64,000 bases of DNA from the NCBI GenBank assembly GCA_963722295.1, contig CAVRLB010000008.1, forward strand, positions 1 to 64,000, given 5' to 3'. The notes under the pieces were generated by a model, which saw nothing but the letters and a program-made list of their open reading frames with translations, was not told the DNA's origin and did no database searches. Below, in pieces: positions 36,424 to 46,459 of the stretch. The stretch is from Brooklawnia sp032229645. Lineage in GTDB: Bacteria > Actinomycetota > Actinomycetes > Propionibacteriales > Propionibacteriaceae. A program made the position numbers and the translations under genes. How positions within the stretch are numbered: the stretch's first letter is position 1; the number at the start of each line of letters is the position of its first letter.

Positions 36424-37473
36424 ATGGAACAGTTGCGGGTAGTAATCGCCAAACCACTGGCTGACGAGTACGTTGAACGGTTGAAGCTCGCCGATCCCCG
36501 CGTAGCGGTCAGCTACGAACCGGATCTGATGCCGCCGATGCGCTGGCCGTCCGATCATGGTGGTGATCCGAGTTTCAAACGGACGCCCGAACAGCAAGCG
36601 CGCTTCAACGAGCTGATCGATAGCGCCGACATTCTCTACAGTTTCCCCAATACCGACTCGGCAGAACTGGCCCGCACCGTACACGCCAACCCCAAGCTGA
36701 AGTGGGTACACATCATGGCCGCCGGCGGCGGGTCGGCCGTGAAGGCCGCCAAGCTGACCGATGACGAGCTCAAACGCGTGGTCTTCACCACGTCCGCAGG
36801 CGTGCATGCCGGAACGCTCGCCGAATTCGCGCTCTTCGGTGTCTTGGCCGGTACGAAGGAGCTTCCCCGGCTGCAGGCCGACAAGAAGCGGCACTACTGG
36901 CCCACCTCGCGGCGGACGATGGGCATGGTCTCGGACATGACCGTCGTTGTCGTCGGCATGGGCGCCATCGGCCAGGAATGTGCCAAACGCTTGGCCGGGC
37001 TGGGCGCCACGGTGATCGGCGTGAACCGGTCAATAAAGCCGGTCGACGCGGTGCAGAAGCTCTATACCTCTGATCAGATCGTCGAGGCGGCGAAGGGCGC
37101 GGATGCCCTGGTCAATGCGCTGCCGGGTGCGGTCGGCACCGACAGCCTGATCAGTCGCGAGGTTCTTGAGGCGCTGGCTCCGGGAGCGATCATCGCCAGC
37201 GTCGGCCGCGGCCAATGCATCGACGAGGACGCGATGACTCAGCTGCTGAGCTCAGGACACCTCGGTTTCGCCGCGCTCGATGTCACCAAGATCGAACCAC
37301 TGCCCGCCGACAGTCCGCTGTGGGACCTGCCGAATGTGGTGATCTCGCCCCACACCGCGGCGAACTCCGCCAAGGAGGACTCGCGCATCGTCGATCTGTT
37401 CATCGGCAATCTGCGGGCCTTCCTCGATGGCCGCGGGATGCGTAACGTGGTGAATACCGAACTCTTCTACTGA
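36424..37473 (+). CDS. D-2-hydroxyacid dehydrogenase
   Basis: NAD(P)-dependent oxidoreductase of the D-isomer-specific 2-hydroxyacid dehydrogenase family, 349 residues. The dinucleotide site VVVVGMGAIGQECAKRLA lies at about residues 174-191, followed by the catalytic-domain pattern NALPGAVGTDSLISREVLEALAPG and the C-terminal SPHTAANS with the active-site histidine (about residue 305). A GGAGG-like site lies upstream of the ATG. The substrate could be glyoxylate, hydroxypyruvate or a 2-keto acid; the subgroup cannot be fixed from sequence. Confidence 0.85.
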   Translation: MEQLRVVIAKPLADEYVERLKLADPRVAVSYEPDLMPPMRWPSDHGGDPSFKRTPEQQARFNELIDSADILYSFPNTDSAELARTVHANPKLKWVHIMAAGGGSAVKAAKLTDDELKRVVFTTSAGVHAGTLAEFALFGVLAGTKELPRLQADKKRHYWPTSRRTMGMVSDMTVVVVGMGAIGQECAKRLAGLGATVIGVNRSIKPVDAVQKLYTSDQIVEAAKGADALVNALPGAVGTDSLISREVLEALAPGAIIASVGRGQCIDEDAMTQLLSSGHLGFAALDVTKIEPLPADSPLWDLPNVVISPHTAANSAKEDSRIVDLFIGNLRAFLDGRGMRNVVNTELFY

Positions 37474-37507
37474 CAGTGATGGAGACCGACCCATTGAGAA
37501 CCCGCCC

Positions 37508-38131
37508 GTGAGTGCAGCACCTGTCGGCCCCGGATATCCGGTCCCCTCCGAGTATCCGGGCGCCGCTGCCACCCCGCAAGTGTCCCGGCCCCCGACCGAG
37601 GCCGGCATGCTGGTCAGCTACTCGCCGGTTGCCATGGCAAAACGAGCTGCGGGCATCCGCAAGAACCTCGACCGTTCGACGGTCGGCGGTGTCATCAGCC
37701 TGGTCATTACCGGCGTGATCTACTACTTCGCCCGTCCGGAGACCACCAGCGCCTTCTTCTGGCTGCTGGTGGGCAACGCCGTCTACACGGTGGTGCGGAT
37801 CATCGTGAGGTTCGTGAAGCTCAAGCGGGCTCGCCGGGCGACTGCGCAGGTACCGCTCGGCCCCGCCTTCCAGATCGACGATCAGGGCCTGGTGGCGTCG
37901 ACGGTTCCCGAGGGGGAGCGAATCGGTTGGGAACAGGTGACCTCGATCGCCGGGGTGAACAAGATGCTGAGCCCCGGGCCGCGGCTGGAGTTTCGTTGGG
38001 ACGCCGACCGTAGCTGGTCGGTGCCGATCATCGTGCTCGACTCATCGCCGAGCTCTATCGACTCGGCTTTGCGGGCGTTTTCGCTGGGACGTTTTGGTCT
38101 GGATCTCAGTTCAGTGGATGACATTTGGTGA
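37508..38131 (+). CDS. YcxB-like membrane protein
   Basis: The 207-residue product has an N-terminal proline-rich stretch, two membrane helices (about 56-75 and 80-98) and a C-terminal soluble domain with the order seen in YcxB-like proteins (AFQIDDQGLVASTVPEGERIGWEQVTSIA). The role is unknown. Translation begins at a GTG 34 bases after the dehydrogenase gene and probably belongs to the same transcription unit. It precedes the aldolase gene fba. Confidence 0.6.
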   Translation: MSAAPVGPGYPVPSEYPGAAATPQVSRPPTEAGMLVSYSPVAMAKRAAGIRKNLDRSTVGGVISLVITGVIYYFARPETTSAFFWLLVGNAVYTVVRIIVRFVKLKRARRATAQVPLGPAFQIDDQGLVASTVPEGERIGWEQVTSIAGVNKMLSPGPRLEFRWDADRSWSVPIIVLDSSPSSIDSALRAFSLGRFGLDLSSVDDIW

Positions 38132-38239
38132 GCGCCACACCACCGGCCGCCGGAGTTTGACACAATGGTGACCACGGCAAACGCAGATCCACGAAGACTC
38201 GTGGCGAGCGCCGCGAGAACGACAGAAAGAAGTAGATAT

Positions 38240-39262
<1,023 letters not shown>

Positions 39263-39310
39263 GTACCTCGGCAGGCTCCGAAGGGATGAACCTCAGCGGA
39301 GTCTGAACAC

Positions 39311-39360
39311 ACAAACGATCGGGCCGGACGCTTGAAAAGGCGTCCGGCCCGATCGTTTGT
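39311..39360. terminator. Bidirectional terminator between fba and fructokinase
   Basis: A perfect 21-bp stem (39311-39331 with 39340-39360) with an 8-nt loop (TTGAAAAG) lies between the convergent genes. T-rich bases follow on the plus strand, so it is an efficient terminator for fba and can also serve the fructokinase operon. Confidence 0.9.
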
Positions 39361-39375
39361 CTTCTGGGCGATGTT

Positions 39376-40368
39376 TCAGCGCAGCAGCGGATCTACCGTG
39401 AGCACGCGCTCGACCTCGGCTCGGGTCGGTGCATACGCCCCGGATTGGCCGACGGTCAGACCTGAGGTGACCACGGCTCGGTGCAGTGGCGTACGAACCT
39501 GGGTCCAATCGGCCGAGCGCAGTCGGCCCTTCGCCTCAGGGCTGCCGACCAGTCCCGCGTCCAGCAGGCCCGAGAGCAAACCTGCCATGAACGAATCGCC
39601 GGCACCGACCGTGTCTGCGACGTCGATGTTCAAGGGATCGATCACCAGCATGTCCCGGTCACCCGACAGCAGGGCATAGGCTCCCCAGGGGCCACGGGTG
39701 ACCACCACAAGACCCGGACCCAGCTTGATCCACTTGCGCATGATCTCCTCGACCGGGGTGTCCTCGCCGTAGAGCCACGCGAGGTCCTCGTCGCTGGCCT
39801 TCACGACATCCGACAACCCGACGATCTCCTCAACGCGTCCGATCACCTTCTGGGGCGATTCCATCAGCGCCGGCCGCACATTCGGGTCGTAGCTGACGGT
39901 ACCCGCGATGGCCATCTTCTTCACTGCGGCCAGCACCTTCGAACCACCCGGATCGAGGGTGGCGGCGAAGCTGCCGGTGTGCAGGTGGGACAGCGAGCCC
40001 GGCGGCGGCAGCGTCGGGATGTCCCAGGTGAGATCGAAGTCGTAGGTGGCGCGGCCCAGCTCGTCCAGATGTGCATTGGCGATGGCGGTGTGCTCGGCCT
40101 TGTTGCTGCCCGGCACGATGCCCACCGTGTGCGCGGTCGCATGGGCTTCGATGGCATTGCCGCGTTCGTCATTGCCCCACCACGAGGCGATCAAGGCGCT
40201 GTGTCCCAGCCCGGTCAGGCCGCAGGCGACGTTGAGCGGACTGCCGCCGACGTGCTCGGCCTGAACCTGCCCGTTGCGGATGATGATGTCGACGAGCGCT
40301 TCTCCCAGACACAGCACCGGGGTTTCGGAGCGGGTGGTTGACGCGGGTTCGGTGGGTGAGTTGTTCAT
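39376..40368 (-). CDS. PfkB-family fructokinase
   Basis: Sugar kinase of the ribokinase (PfkB) family, 330 residues, most like fructokinases that yield fructose-6-phosphate. It has the N-terminal LCLGEALVDII, the GGSPLNVACGLTGLG substrate-binding motif (about 41-55) and the anion-hole/catalytic motif DTVGAGDSFMAG (Asp near residue 258). An AAGGAG site lies 5 bases before the ATG. It follows a sugar porter gene by 24 bases on the same strand, so imported hexose is probably phosphorylated here. Fructose as substrate is inferred. Confidence 0.85.
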   Translation of the reverse strand: MNNSPTEPASTTRSETPVLCLGEALVDIIIRNGQVQAEHVGGSPLNVACGLTGLGHSALIASWWGNDERGNAIEAHATAHTVGIVPGSNKAEHTAIANAHLDELGRATYDFDLTWDIPTLPPPGSLSHLHTGSFAATLDPGGSKVLAAVKKMAIAGTVSYDPNVRPALMESPQKVIGRVEEIVGLSDVVKASDEDLAWLYGEDTPVEEIMRKWIKLGPGLVVVTRGPWGAYALLSGDRDMLVIDPLNIDVADTVGAGDSFMAGLLSGLLDAGLVGSPEAKGRLRSADWTQVRTPLHRAVVTSGLTVGQSGAYAPTRAEVERVLTVDPLLR

Positions 40369-40392
40369 GACACTCCTTAAGTCAAGGGCCGG

Positions 40393-41799
40393 CTATTGCT
40401 CGATGCCGAGCTTGTCCGCCATCTCCTCCAGAGGCACTCCCTTGGTCTCCGGCATGATCTTCAGCACCCAGAGCAGCTGACCGCACATGAAGACGAAGAA
40501 GATGGCGAAGGCGACGCCGCCACCCAGCATATCGATGACCGGCGGGAACGCGTAGGTGGTCAAGGCGGCGAATGTCCAGTGGGTCAGGCTGCCGAACGAT
40601 TGTCCGCGACCGCGAACACGGTTGGGGAAGATCTCTGAAATGAAGACCCAGATGACCGAGCCCTGCCCGAAGGCGTGCGCGGCGATGAAGAGCAGCAGAC
40701 CGACCAGCACCAGGACCGACGAGGTCGAGTTGTAGTGGCCCTGGAACCTGAACATGACGATGGCCAGGAAGCCCAGGCTGATCAGGTATCCGATCGACCC
40801 CACGATCATCAGCGAACGGCGCCCGATGCGATCGATGACGGTGAGCGCGGTCATCGTGGCGATCAGGTTCATGAAGCCCACTGCGACACTCATCAGGTAA
40901 GAGGCGTTGTCAGAAGCCCCGGCCTGCTGCATGACGACCGGTGCGTAGTAGAGGATCGCGTTTACGCCGGAGAGCTGATTGAACATCGCGATCGCGAAGG
41001 CCATCAGGATCACCTTGCGGTAGCGCTTGGTGAAGAACGGCACCTTGGTGGCGCGGCTCTCGGCGTCCTGGGCGAGCTGAGCGCGAATCTCGGCGATCTG
41101 AAGGTCCGACTCCTCCTGGGTGCGGCACAGACTGCGGCTGATCCGGATGCCCTCGTCCTCGCGTCCATGGGCCATCAGCCAGCGTGGTGTCTCCGGCACG
41201 GTGAACAGCAGCAGGACGAAGATGATCGCCGGGAAGGCCATCACGCCGAGCATCCAGCGCCAGGCATTCTCCTCGGAGACGATCTGGCGGATGATGAAGT
41301 TGCTCAGGTAGGCGAGCAGGATGCCGAGCACGATATTGAACTGGACGAGGCCGACCAGGCGTCCACGCTGGGCGGGCGGTGCGATCTCGGCGGTGTAGAT
41401 CGGCGCGCAAACACTCGACATGCCGACGCCGATGCCGCCGAGGAAACGGAAGAGCATGAACACGTTGTGCCCGAATGCCGCCTCAGGAGCGAATGCGGTG
41501 CCCAGCGCGCCGACGAGGTAGAAACCACCGATGATGAAGAGCATCAGGTGGCGGCCGTACTTGTCGGCGAGTTGCCCTGAGAACATGGCGCCGATGATGG
41601 TGCCGATAGTCGCGATCGCGACCGTGAAGCCCAGCCCGCTGGAGGAGAGATCATAGACCCGCTCCAAGGAGGTGGTTGTGCCCGAAATGACTGCGGTATC
41701 GAAGCCGAAGATCAGCCCGCCGATTGATGCGACAATCGCACTTCGGATGACCAGCGAGTTGGCTCCCGAACTTTTTTGTGTAACGACGTTATCCGACAT
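40393..41799 (-). CDS. MFS sugar porter (SP family)
   Basis: Proton-coupled sugar transporter of the sugar porter family, 468 residues with 12 membrane helices. Family signatures are clear: the first-loop ADKYGRHLMLF, QRGRLVGLVQFNIVLGILLAY, RWLMAHGREDEG, the central QLSGVNAILYYAPVV in helix 7 and the terminal PETKGVPLEEM. It heads a two-gene operon with fructokinase, so fructose or glucose is the probable substrate. A LacI-type palindrome lies 68-77 bp upstream. Confidence 0.9.
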   Translation of the reverse strand: MSDNVVTQKSSGANSLVIRSAIVASIGGLIFGFDTAVISGTTTSLERVYDLSSSGLGFTVAIATIGTIIGAMFSGQLADKYGRHLMLFIIGGFYLVGALGTAFAPEAAFGHNVFMLFRFLGGIGVGMSSVCAPIYTAEIAPPAQRGRLVGLVQFNIVLGILLAYLSNFIIRQIVSEENAWRWMLGVMAFPAIIFVLLLFTVPETPRWLMAHGREDEGIRISRSLCRTQEESDLQIAEIRAQLAQDAESRATKVPFFTKRYRKVILMAFAIAMFNQLSGVNAILYYAPVVMQQAGASDNASYLMSVAVGFMNLIATMTALTVIDRIGRRSLMIVGSIGYLISLGFLAIVMFRFQGHYNSTSSVLVLVGLLLFIAAHAFGQGSVIWVFISEIFPNRVRGRGQSFGSLTHWTFAALTTYAFPPVIDMLGGGVAFAIFFVFMCGQLLWVLKIMPETKGVPLEEMADKLGIEQ

Positions 41800-41866
41800 T
41801 GGGACGTTCCTTGTCTGGGGTGAAGATGCTTACTGCGGTGCGACTCGCCTGTGTCCAGGCCGTGCT

Positions 41867-41876
41867 ACAACGTTGT
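41867..41876. promoter_or_regulatory. LacI-type operator upstream of sugar porter operon
   Basis: ACAACGTTGT is a perfect palindrome with the central CG step seen in LacI/GalR operators, 68 bp upstream of the porter start. Its arms differ from the CGAAACGTTTCG sites near the GH43 genes, so a different LacI-family protein probably binds it. Confidence 0.45.
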
Positions 41877-42064
41877 CGCTAGGAGGGAAACTACGCCCAG
41901 AATCGGCCGCGCGGCAAGCGTTCCAGAAAATTTGCGTGAGCCAGGATCGGTGACCGGCGGTTGGCGGGGAATGGTCAGGGATGAGCGACAGTGCGACTAC
42001 GCCCGCCCGGGGCTTGGCGGGCGGTGGGATCGGCAGAGTCGGCGTCCGGTGCGGTGGAACAGAA

Positions 42065-42106
42065 CGTGCTGCTTGGCCGGCCGGATCCGGTCAGCCAAGC
42101 AGCACG
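42065..42106. terminator. Terminator-like hairpin after the xyloside operon
   Basis: A 13-bp perfect stem (42065-42077 with 42094-42106) encloses a 16-nt loop that itself holds CCGGATCCGG. It lies downstream of the GPH-type transporter gene on the minus strand. The region 41800-42148 otherwise contains only the palindrome at 41867 and no gene. Confidence 0.6.
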
Positions 42107-42148
42107 ATCGTTCATTGGATGGGTTGCCCCGATGGCGGGCCCGCGAGA

Positions 42149-43420
42149 CTATCTGCGGACGCTGCGGATTGCCGCAATCAGCACCCCTCCGATGATTGCA
42201 AACACGAAAGACATCAGGAAGATCGAGGAGAACCTGAAGATCCCGATCGCGACAGCTGCCAGTACCGGCGCGATCGCCTGGGTGAGGGTGTTGCCGAGGT
42301 TGTAGACGCCGAGGAAGAATGCGACACGCGACTTGTCCGGGATGACTCTGAGATTCAGATAATTGTCGAGCGAATTCCACAGCCCCATGCCGAGCCCGGC
42401 GGAAACACCGTAGACGATGATTCCGCCATTATCCCGGAGGAAGAACATGCCCAAGGCGCCGATTCCAAGGAGCAACGCCGAAAATGCGATCGGCCATTTG
42501 AGCAGGTTGAAGCGGTCGGAGAGCGGGCCTGCAAGAAAGCCCATCGCAATCCCGAAGACCAACATGATGGTGTTGATCAGCTGAATGGGGAATGTGGATT
42601 CGTCGGTTGTCAGCCCCATGAAATCTGTCATGATATAGAGCAGATACCCCATCACGGCGAAGTTGCCGATGCCCTGGCACAGCTTGCCCATCAGGGCGAG
42701 GTAGTAGTCTCTGCCGATCCGCCAGGCGGGGAAGACCGTCTTCAACGATTTCAGGGAGATCCGTTGCTTCGTCGCGGACGAGGCCGAGGTGAACTGTTCG
42801 TCCAGGTTCGACGGCTCCCGGACGATGATCGCAGCGATGAGCGTTCCGATGAACGTGATCGATCCGAAGATCGCGAAGCCCAAGCGGAACTGTCCGAGGA
42901 GCATCGCGGCCACGATGTTGAAGCCGTTGTTGCCCAGCGCCATACCCAGTCCGCCGTACACCGAAGACGCTGTCGCCTTCTTGCCTTCGGGTGCCATGTC
43001 TATCCAGGCGACCATTGGGGCGACGATGAAGTTCAGTGCCACCTGGCCGAAGAGCCATGCGGCGAACAGGATCGGCACGTTGGGTGCCAGTGAAGCGCTG
43101 ATCATGGCAAGCATGAAGGCGAATCCGCCGATCACCAGCCAGGGTGTTCGTTTGCCCCACCTGGTCTTGGTGCGGTCGGACAGCGCACCGGCGATCATGT
43201 TGGAGATGGCTGCGACGATCATGGCGGCGGTGGCGAAGGTGGCCACCAGTTCGATCTTGTGGTCCTCGTCGAGCATCGCGATCATCGCGGGCAGGAAGAG
43301 GCTCACTGAGGCGATGTAGGGCCCGAGCCACGATGCCGGGCCGATCACCAGCCCAGGCAGCAGGCGTCGCAACGGAACAACTGCTTGCCTGCCTGCGGTT
43401 GATTCTGAGGTGGACTGCAT
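42149..43420 (-). CDS. GPH/MFS-type glycoside symporter
   Basis: Twelve-helix transporter of the glycoside-pentoside-hexuronide or a related MFS group, 423 residues. The loop 2-3 motif SDRTKTRWGKRTPWLVIG (about residues 77-94) is typical. The ATG at 43420, behind AAGG, gives the normal N-terminus; upstream codons belong to the GH43 frame region. It starts four bases after the GH43 stop and so is co-transcribed, pointing to import of xylosides or xylo-oligosaccharides. Confidence 0.82.
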   Translation of the reverse strand: MQSTSESTAGRQAVVPLRRLLPGLVIGPASWLGPYIASVSLFLPAMIAMLDEDHKIELVATFATAAMIVAAISNMIAGALSDRTKTRWGKRTPWLVIGGFAFMLAMISASLAPNVPILFAAWLFGQVALNFIVAPMVAWIDMAPEGKKATASSVYGGLGMALGNNGFNIVAAMLLGQFRLGFAIFGSITFIGTLIAAIIVREPSNLDEQFTSASSATKQRISLKSLKTVFPAWRIGRDYYLALMGKLCQGIGNFAVMGYLLYIMTDFMGLTTDESTFPIQLINTIMLVFGIAMGFLAGPLSDRFNLLKWPIAFSALLLGIGALGMFFLRDNGGIIVYGVSAGLGMGLWNSLDNYLNLRVIPDKSRVAFFLGVYNLGNTLTQAIAPVLAAVAIGIFRFSSIFLMSFVFAIIGGVLIAAIRSVRR

Positions 43421-43424
43421 TTCG

Positions 43425-45092
43425 TTACCTTGCTTCCTGGTTTGTGACGTAATAATGCGCGAAATCCGCGAACGACGTTCGCTGATGCGAGTCGACGGCA
43501 CCGATGAAGGCGAATAGGCCGGTGAATCCGCCGATTTCGCCCGGTGAGCCGTTGACTCCTTCGTCCGACAGATAGGAGACATCGATTTCGGTCAACAGGG
43601 ATGACCACCCGGCCGACTCTCCGGTCCGGTAGTAGATATCCGCCCGACCCGATCGGTAGTCGATGTTTAATTCGGTGGTCCCGGCGGGGACTGGGACCTT
43701 GTGATGGATGTGTTCGATGCGTTCCCCGTGCCGGGCCTGAAGTACCCCGAGCGCCGTTGATCCGAGTGACTCCGAGTGGTAAAGGCGCGCATATAGCCAG
43801 TTATCCGAGTCGTAGTAGAGACCGAGACCCGCGGACTCTGAATAGTGGTGGGGATGAAACTCGATTGCCGTCTTGACGTCGAACTCGAACGATGTCGCGC
43901 GGGTTGCCATGATCGAGGGGTTCATCCGCGAGAAGAGCGATTCGCCGCCATGGATACGCAAATACCCGGGCCGCTCGTGCATCGTGACCCAGGTGGGGTC
44001 CTGGCGCCGGTATGGAGTCATGAACCTCGCATCCCAGGTGTCGGTGTCGAAGGTGTCGGTGATATCGAAACCCTGGTACGGTTCCGGCGTGACACCGGCC
44101 GGTGCGGGGACGACCAGTTTGGCCAGGTTGGATCCGTCGGCCATCGCGAGCCAGCCGTCGTCGGTCCAGGCGACTTGTTGCAGCGAGGTTTCGCGTCCGA
44201 GAGGGTTGAGCGTGGTGCCGGGCAGCGGACGCGACATCAGGTGGGCGACGTACCACTCACCGGCCTCGGTCTCTACCAGTGAACCGTGCCCCGACTTCTG
44301 CATCGGCGAATCGGGGTTGAGCATCTGGAATTGCCCGGCATCCGGATCGCCCAGCGAGAAAAGATGCTGAGGTGCTGATGTGATGATCGGCTCGCCCGAC
44401 GGATGAGGCTCATAGGGTCCGAGGACGTCGCGGGAGCGTCCGATCTCGACCCCGTGGGCATAGCCGGTTCCGCCTGCCGCGATCAGTAGATAGTAGTAGT
44501 CATCATGCCGATACAGCTGAGGTGCCTCGGCCGCGCCGCGGGTAGTGAAGCCCTGGGTGACGCGATGCCAGTCGCCGATGATGCCGCCGGCTTCGAGGTC
44601 GATCTCGGCCACGACGATGTGACCGGGGTGCCGGTAGCCCTCGCGTGACTCCCATTCGAGAATAGTCGCGTAGTGCCTGCCGTCCTCGTCATGGAAGAGG
44701 GCCGGGTCGAAGCCGATCGAGGTCAGGTAGATGGGGTCCGACCACGGTCCCGCGATGTTATCGGCCCAGATGGCGAAGGAGTCGGCGCAGAACTCGCGTC
44801 CGGCCATGTTGAGCATGTGAGAATAGGCGATCCAGAAGCGCCCAGTGGGCTCGTCGTACGACAGGTGCGGCGCCCAGATACCGGCAGGTGTGTTCGTGCC
44901 TCGCAGGTCGAGGGCGGAATGCTCGAGCCCGTAGCCGATCAGGCGCCAGTTGGCCAGGTCGCGGGAATGGAAGAGCTGCACGGCGGGCGTCCAATGGAAC
45001 GTCGAGGTGGCGATGTAGTAGTCACCCCCGACTCGAATGATCGACGGATCGGGGGCCATGCCCGGAATGACCGGGTTCGTGATCTGTGCCAT
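43425..45092 (-). CDS. GH43 beta-xylosidase / arabinofuranosidase
   Basis: Inverting glycoside hydrolase of family 43 with a C-terminal beta-sandwich domain, 555 residues, the XynB-like layout. Catalytic residues are visible: the general base Asp15 in GMAPDPSII, the pKa-modulating Asp in GFDPALFHDEDG and the general acid Glu in RGAAEAPQLY. There is no signal peptide, so it works in the cytoplasm on imported oligosaccharides. The ATG at 45092 has GAGGACC upstream. It is co-transcribed with the symporter and divergent from a lacI-type gene. Confidence 0.9.
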   Translation of the reverse strand: MAQITNPVIPGMAPDPSIIRVGGDYYIATSTFHWTPAVQLFHSRDLANWRLIGYGLEHSALDLRGTNTPAGIWAPHLSYDEPTGRFWIAYSHMLNMAGREFCADSFAIWADNIAGPWSDPIYLTSIGFDPALFHDEDGRHYATILEWESREGYRHPGHIVVAEIDLEAGGIIGDWHRVTQGFTTRGAAEAPQLYRHDDYYYLLIAAGGTGYAHGVEIGRSRDVLGPYEPHPSGEPIITSAPQHLFSLGDPDAGQFQMLNPDSPMQKSGHGSLVETEAGEWYVAHLMSRPLPGTTLNPLGRETSLQQVAWTDDGWLAMADGSNLAKLVVPAPAGVTPEPYQGFDITDTFDTDTWDARFMTPYRRQDPTWVTMHERPGYLRIHGGESLFSRMNPSIMATRATSFEFDVKTAIEFHPHHYSESAGLGLYYDSDNWLYARLYHSESLGSTALGVLQARHGERIEHIHHKVPVPAGTTELNIDYRSGRADIYYRTGESAGWSSLLTEIDVSYLSDEGVNGSPGEIGGFTGLFAFIGAVDSHQRTSFADFAHYYVTNQEAR

Positions 45093-45113
45093 CAGGTCCT
45101 CACTGAACTGTGA

Positions 45114-45126
45114 CGAAACGATTTCG
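45114..45126. promoter_or_regulatory. LacI-type operator 1 upstream of GH43 gene
   Basis: CGAAA-CGA-TTTCG lies 22 bp before the GH43 ATG on the minus strand. It is a near match to the perfect palindrome next to the divergent lacI-type gene. Confidence 0.55.
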
Positions 45127-45250
45127 GTAGTTTCGACAGTGAGTCTAGCCCAGAACAGCGGGTATGTCACTAGCTAGGCAAGAGGGAATGCACGAGCGGG
45201 TGTTGCGGGCGGTGACCATCGGGCCAGGTGCTAGATGACGTGCTATCTAG

Positions 45251-45262
45251 CGAAACGTTTCG
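45251..45262. promoter_or_regulatory. LacI-type operator 2 upstream of the regulator gene
   Basis: CGAAACGTTTCG is a perfect 12-bp palindrome of classic LacI-family form, 20 bp before the regulator's GTG start. Binding here would give autoregulation and, with operator 1, control of the GH43 operon. Confidence 0.7.
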
Positions 45263-45281
45263 GATGTAGTAGGCTGACGAT

Positions 45282-46313
45282 GTGAAAGACGGCCGCTCCA
45301 CGACCCTTGCCGACGTCGCTCGTGCGGCGGGCGTGTCGAAGGCCACTGCCTCCAAGGCGTTCAACGGCCGCGAAGACGTGGCGGCTGAAACTCGTGAGCG
45401 GGTCCTTGCCCAGGCGGCCGAACTCGGATACGTGCCTCCTGCCCGGACGCCGGCCGGGTCGGGGCCACACGTGTGGGTGGCACTGACGAGTTTCGTGAAC
45501 CCCTACATGGGCTTGGTGCTCGATGGCCTGCTCGCCGAGGCGCAGGCCCTCGGTGCGGTTTGCAGTGTCTTCCAGCATGTGGCCGCGCATGGCGATGGGC
45601 AGCCATTGCCTTCATCCCCGGGTTGGATTCGTCAGGGTGTCGAGCGAGGCGCCGGGGCCTTCGTCCTCATCACGACGCCGGCGACCAAGGCCCACCTTCG
45701 GGTGGCGCAGGCAGCCAACGCTCCGCTGATCGTGGTTGACCCCCTCGTCGGCATACCCGAGGGCGCGCTGAGTGTGGGAGCAACGAACTGGCGGGGCGGG
45801 TTTCAAGCGACCGAGCATCTCATCGAGCTGGGACATCGGCGCATCGCATTCCTTGGGGCGCCACCGGAGTCTGAGCCGGGCGCCGAGCGGCTGGCCGGCT
45901 ATCGCAGCGCGCTGGAGTGTCACGGCATTCCGTTCGATCAGGCGCTCGTGCGGCCGGGATTCTTCGGCGTCGCCGATGGCCTCGCTGCACGCGACTTGCT
46001 TTCCGGCGAGGGAGCACCAACTGCGGTGTTCGCGGCCAACGACATGGTGGCGTGCGGTGTTCTCGAGGCCGCCCGGCTATCCGGGCGCACAGTGCCGACA
46101 GACTTGTCGGTTGTCGGATTCGATGACACCATTGCCGCTGCTGTGTCGGCGCCCCCACTGACCACGGTGCGTCAGCCACTGGTCGAGATGGGAGCATTGG
46201 CGATGCGCACCTGCGTGGGGGCCCTACGCGGCACGCCTCCGGTCACTGGGCATGTGCAACTCGCAACATCACTCGTCGTCCGCGAATCGACGGCGCCCGC
46301 GCCGCGCGCTTAG
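45282..46313 (+). CDS. LacI-family transcriptional regulator
   Basis: DNA-binding repressor, 343 residues. The helix-turn-helix TLADVARAAGVSKATASKAFNG occupies residues about 8-29, followed by the hinge helix and a periplasmic-binding-like effector domain (HLIELGHRRIAFLGAP, AVFAANDMVACGVLEA, LSVVGFDDT). Translation starts at a GTG. Divergent from the GH43/symporter genes with two matching operators between, it almost surely controls them. The inducer is likely xylose or a xyloside. Confidence 0.9.
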   Translation: MKDGRSTTLADVARAAGVSKATASKAFNGREDVAAETRERVLAQAAELGYVPPARTPAGSGPHVWVALTSFVNPYMGLVLDGLLAEAQALGAVCSVFQHVAAHGDGQPLPSSPGWIRQGVERGAGAFVLITTPATKAHLRVAQAANAPLIVVDPLVGIPEGALSVGATNWRGGFQATEHLIELGHRRIAFLGAPPESEPGAERLAGYRSALECHGIPFDQALVRPGFFGVADGLAARDLLSGEGAPTAVFAANDMVACGVLEAARLSGRTVPTDLSVVGFDDTIAAAVSAPPLTTVRQPLVEMGALAMRTCVGALRGTPPVTGHVQLATSLVVRESTAPAPRA

Positions 46314-46459
46314 GGCCCTTAGCCTGGGCTGGTCGGCGACTCGACTACCCCAGACCCAGATCACCATGCATGAAGTGCTCGATTACCGGCGCAGTGACCC
46401 GGACACCTCCTCACGCTTGGCCCTCGACTTTCCGGGACGGCGACCCTGCGCTCGGGTGT

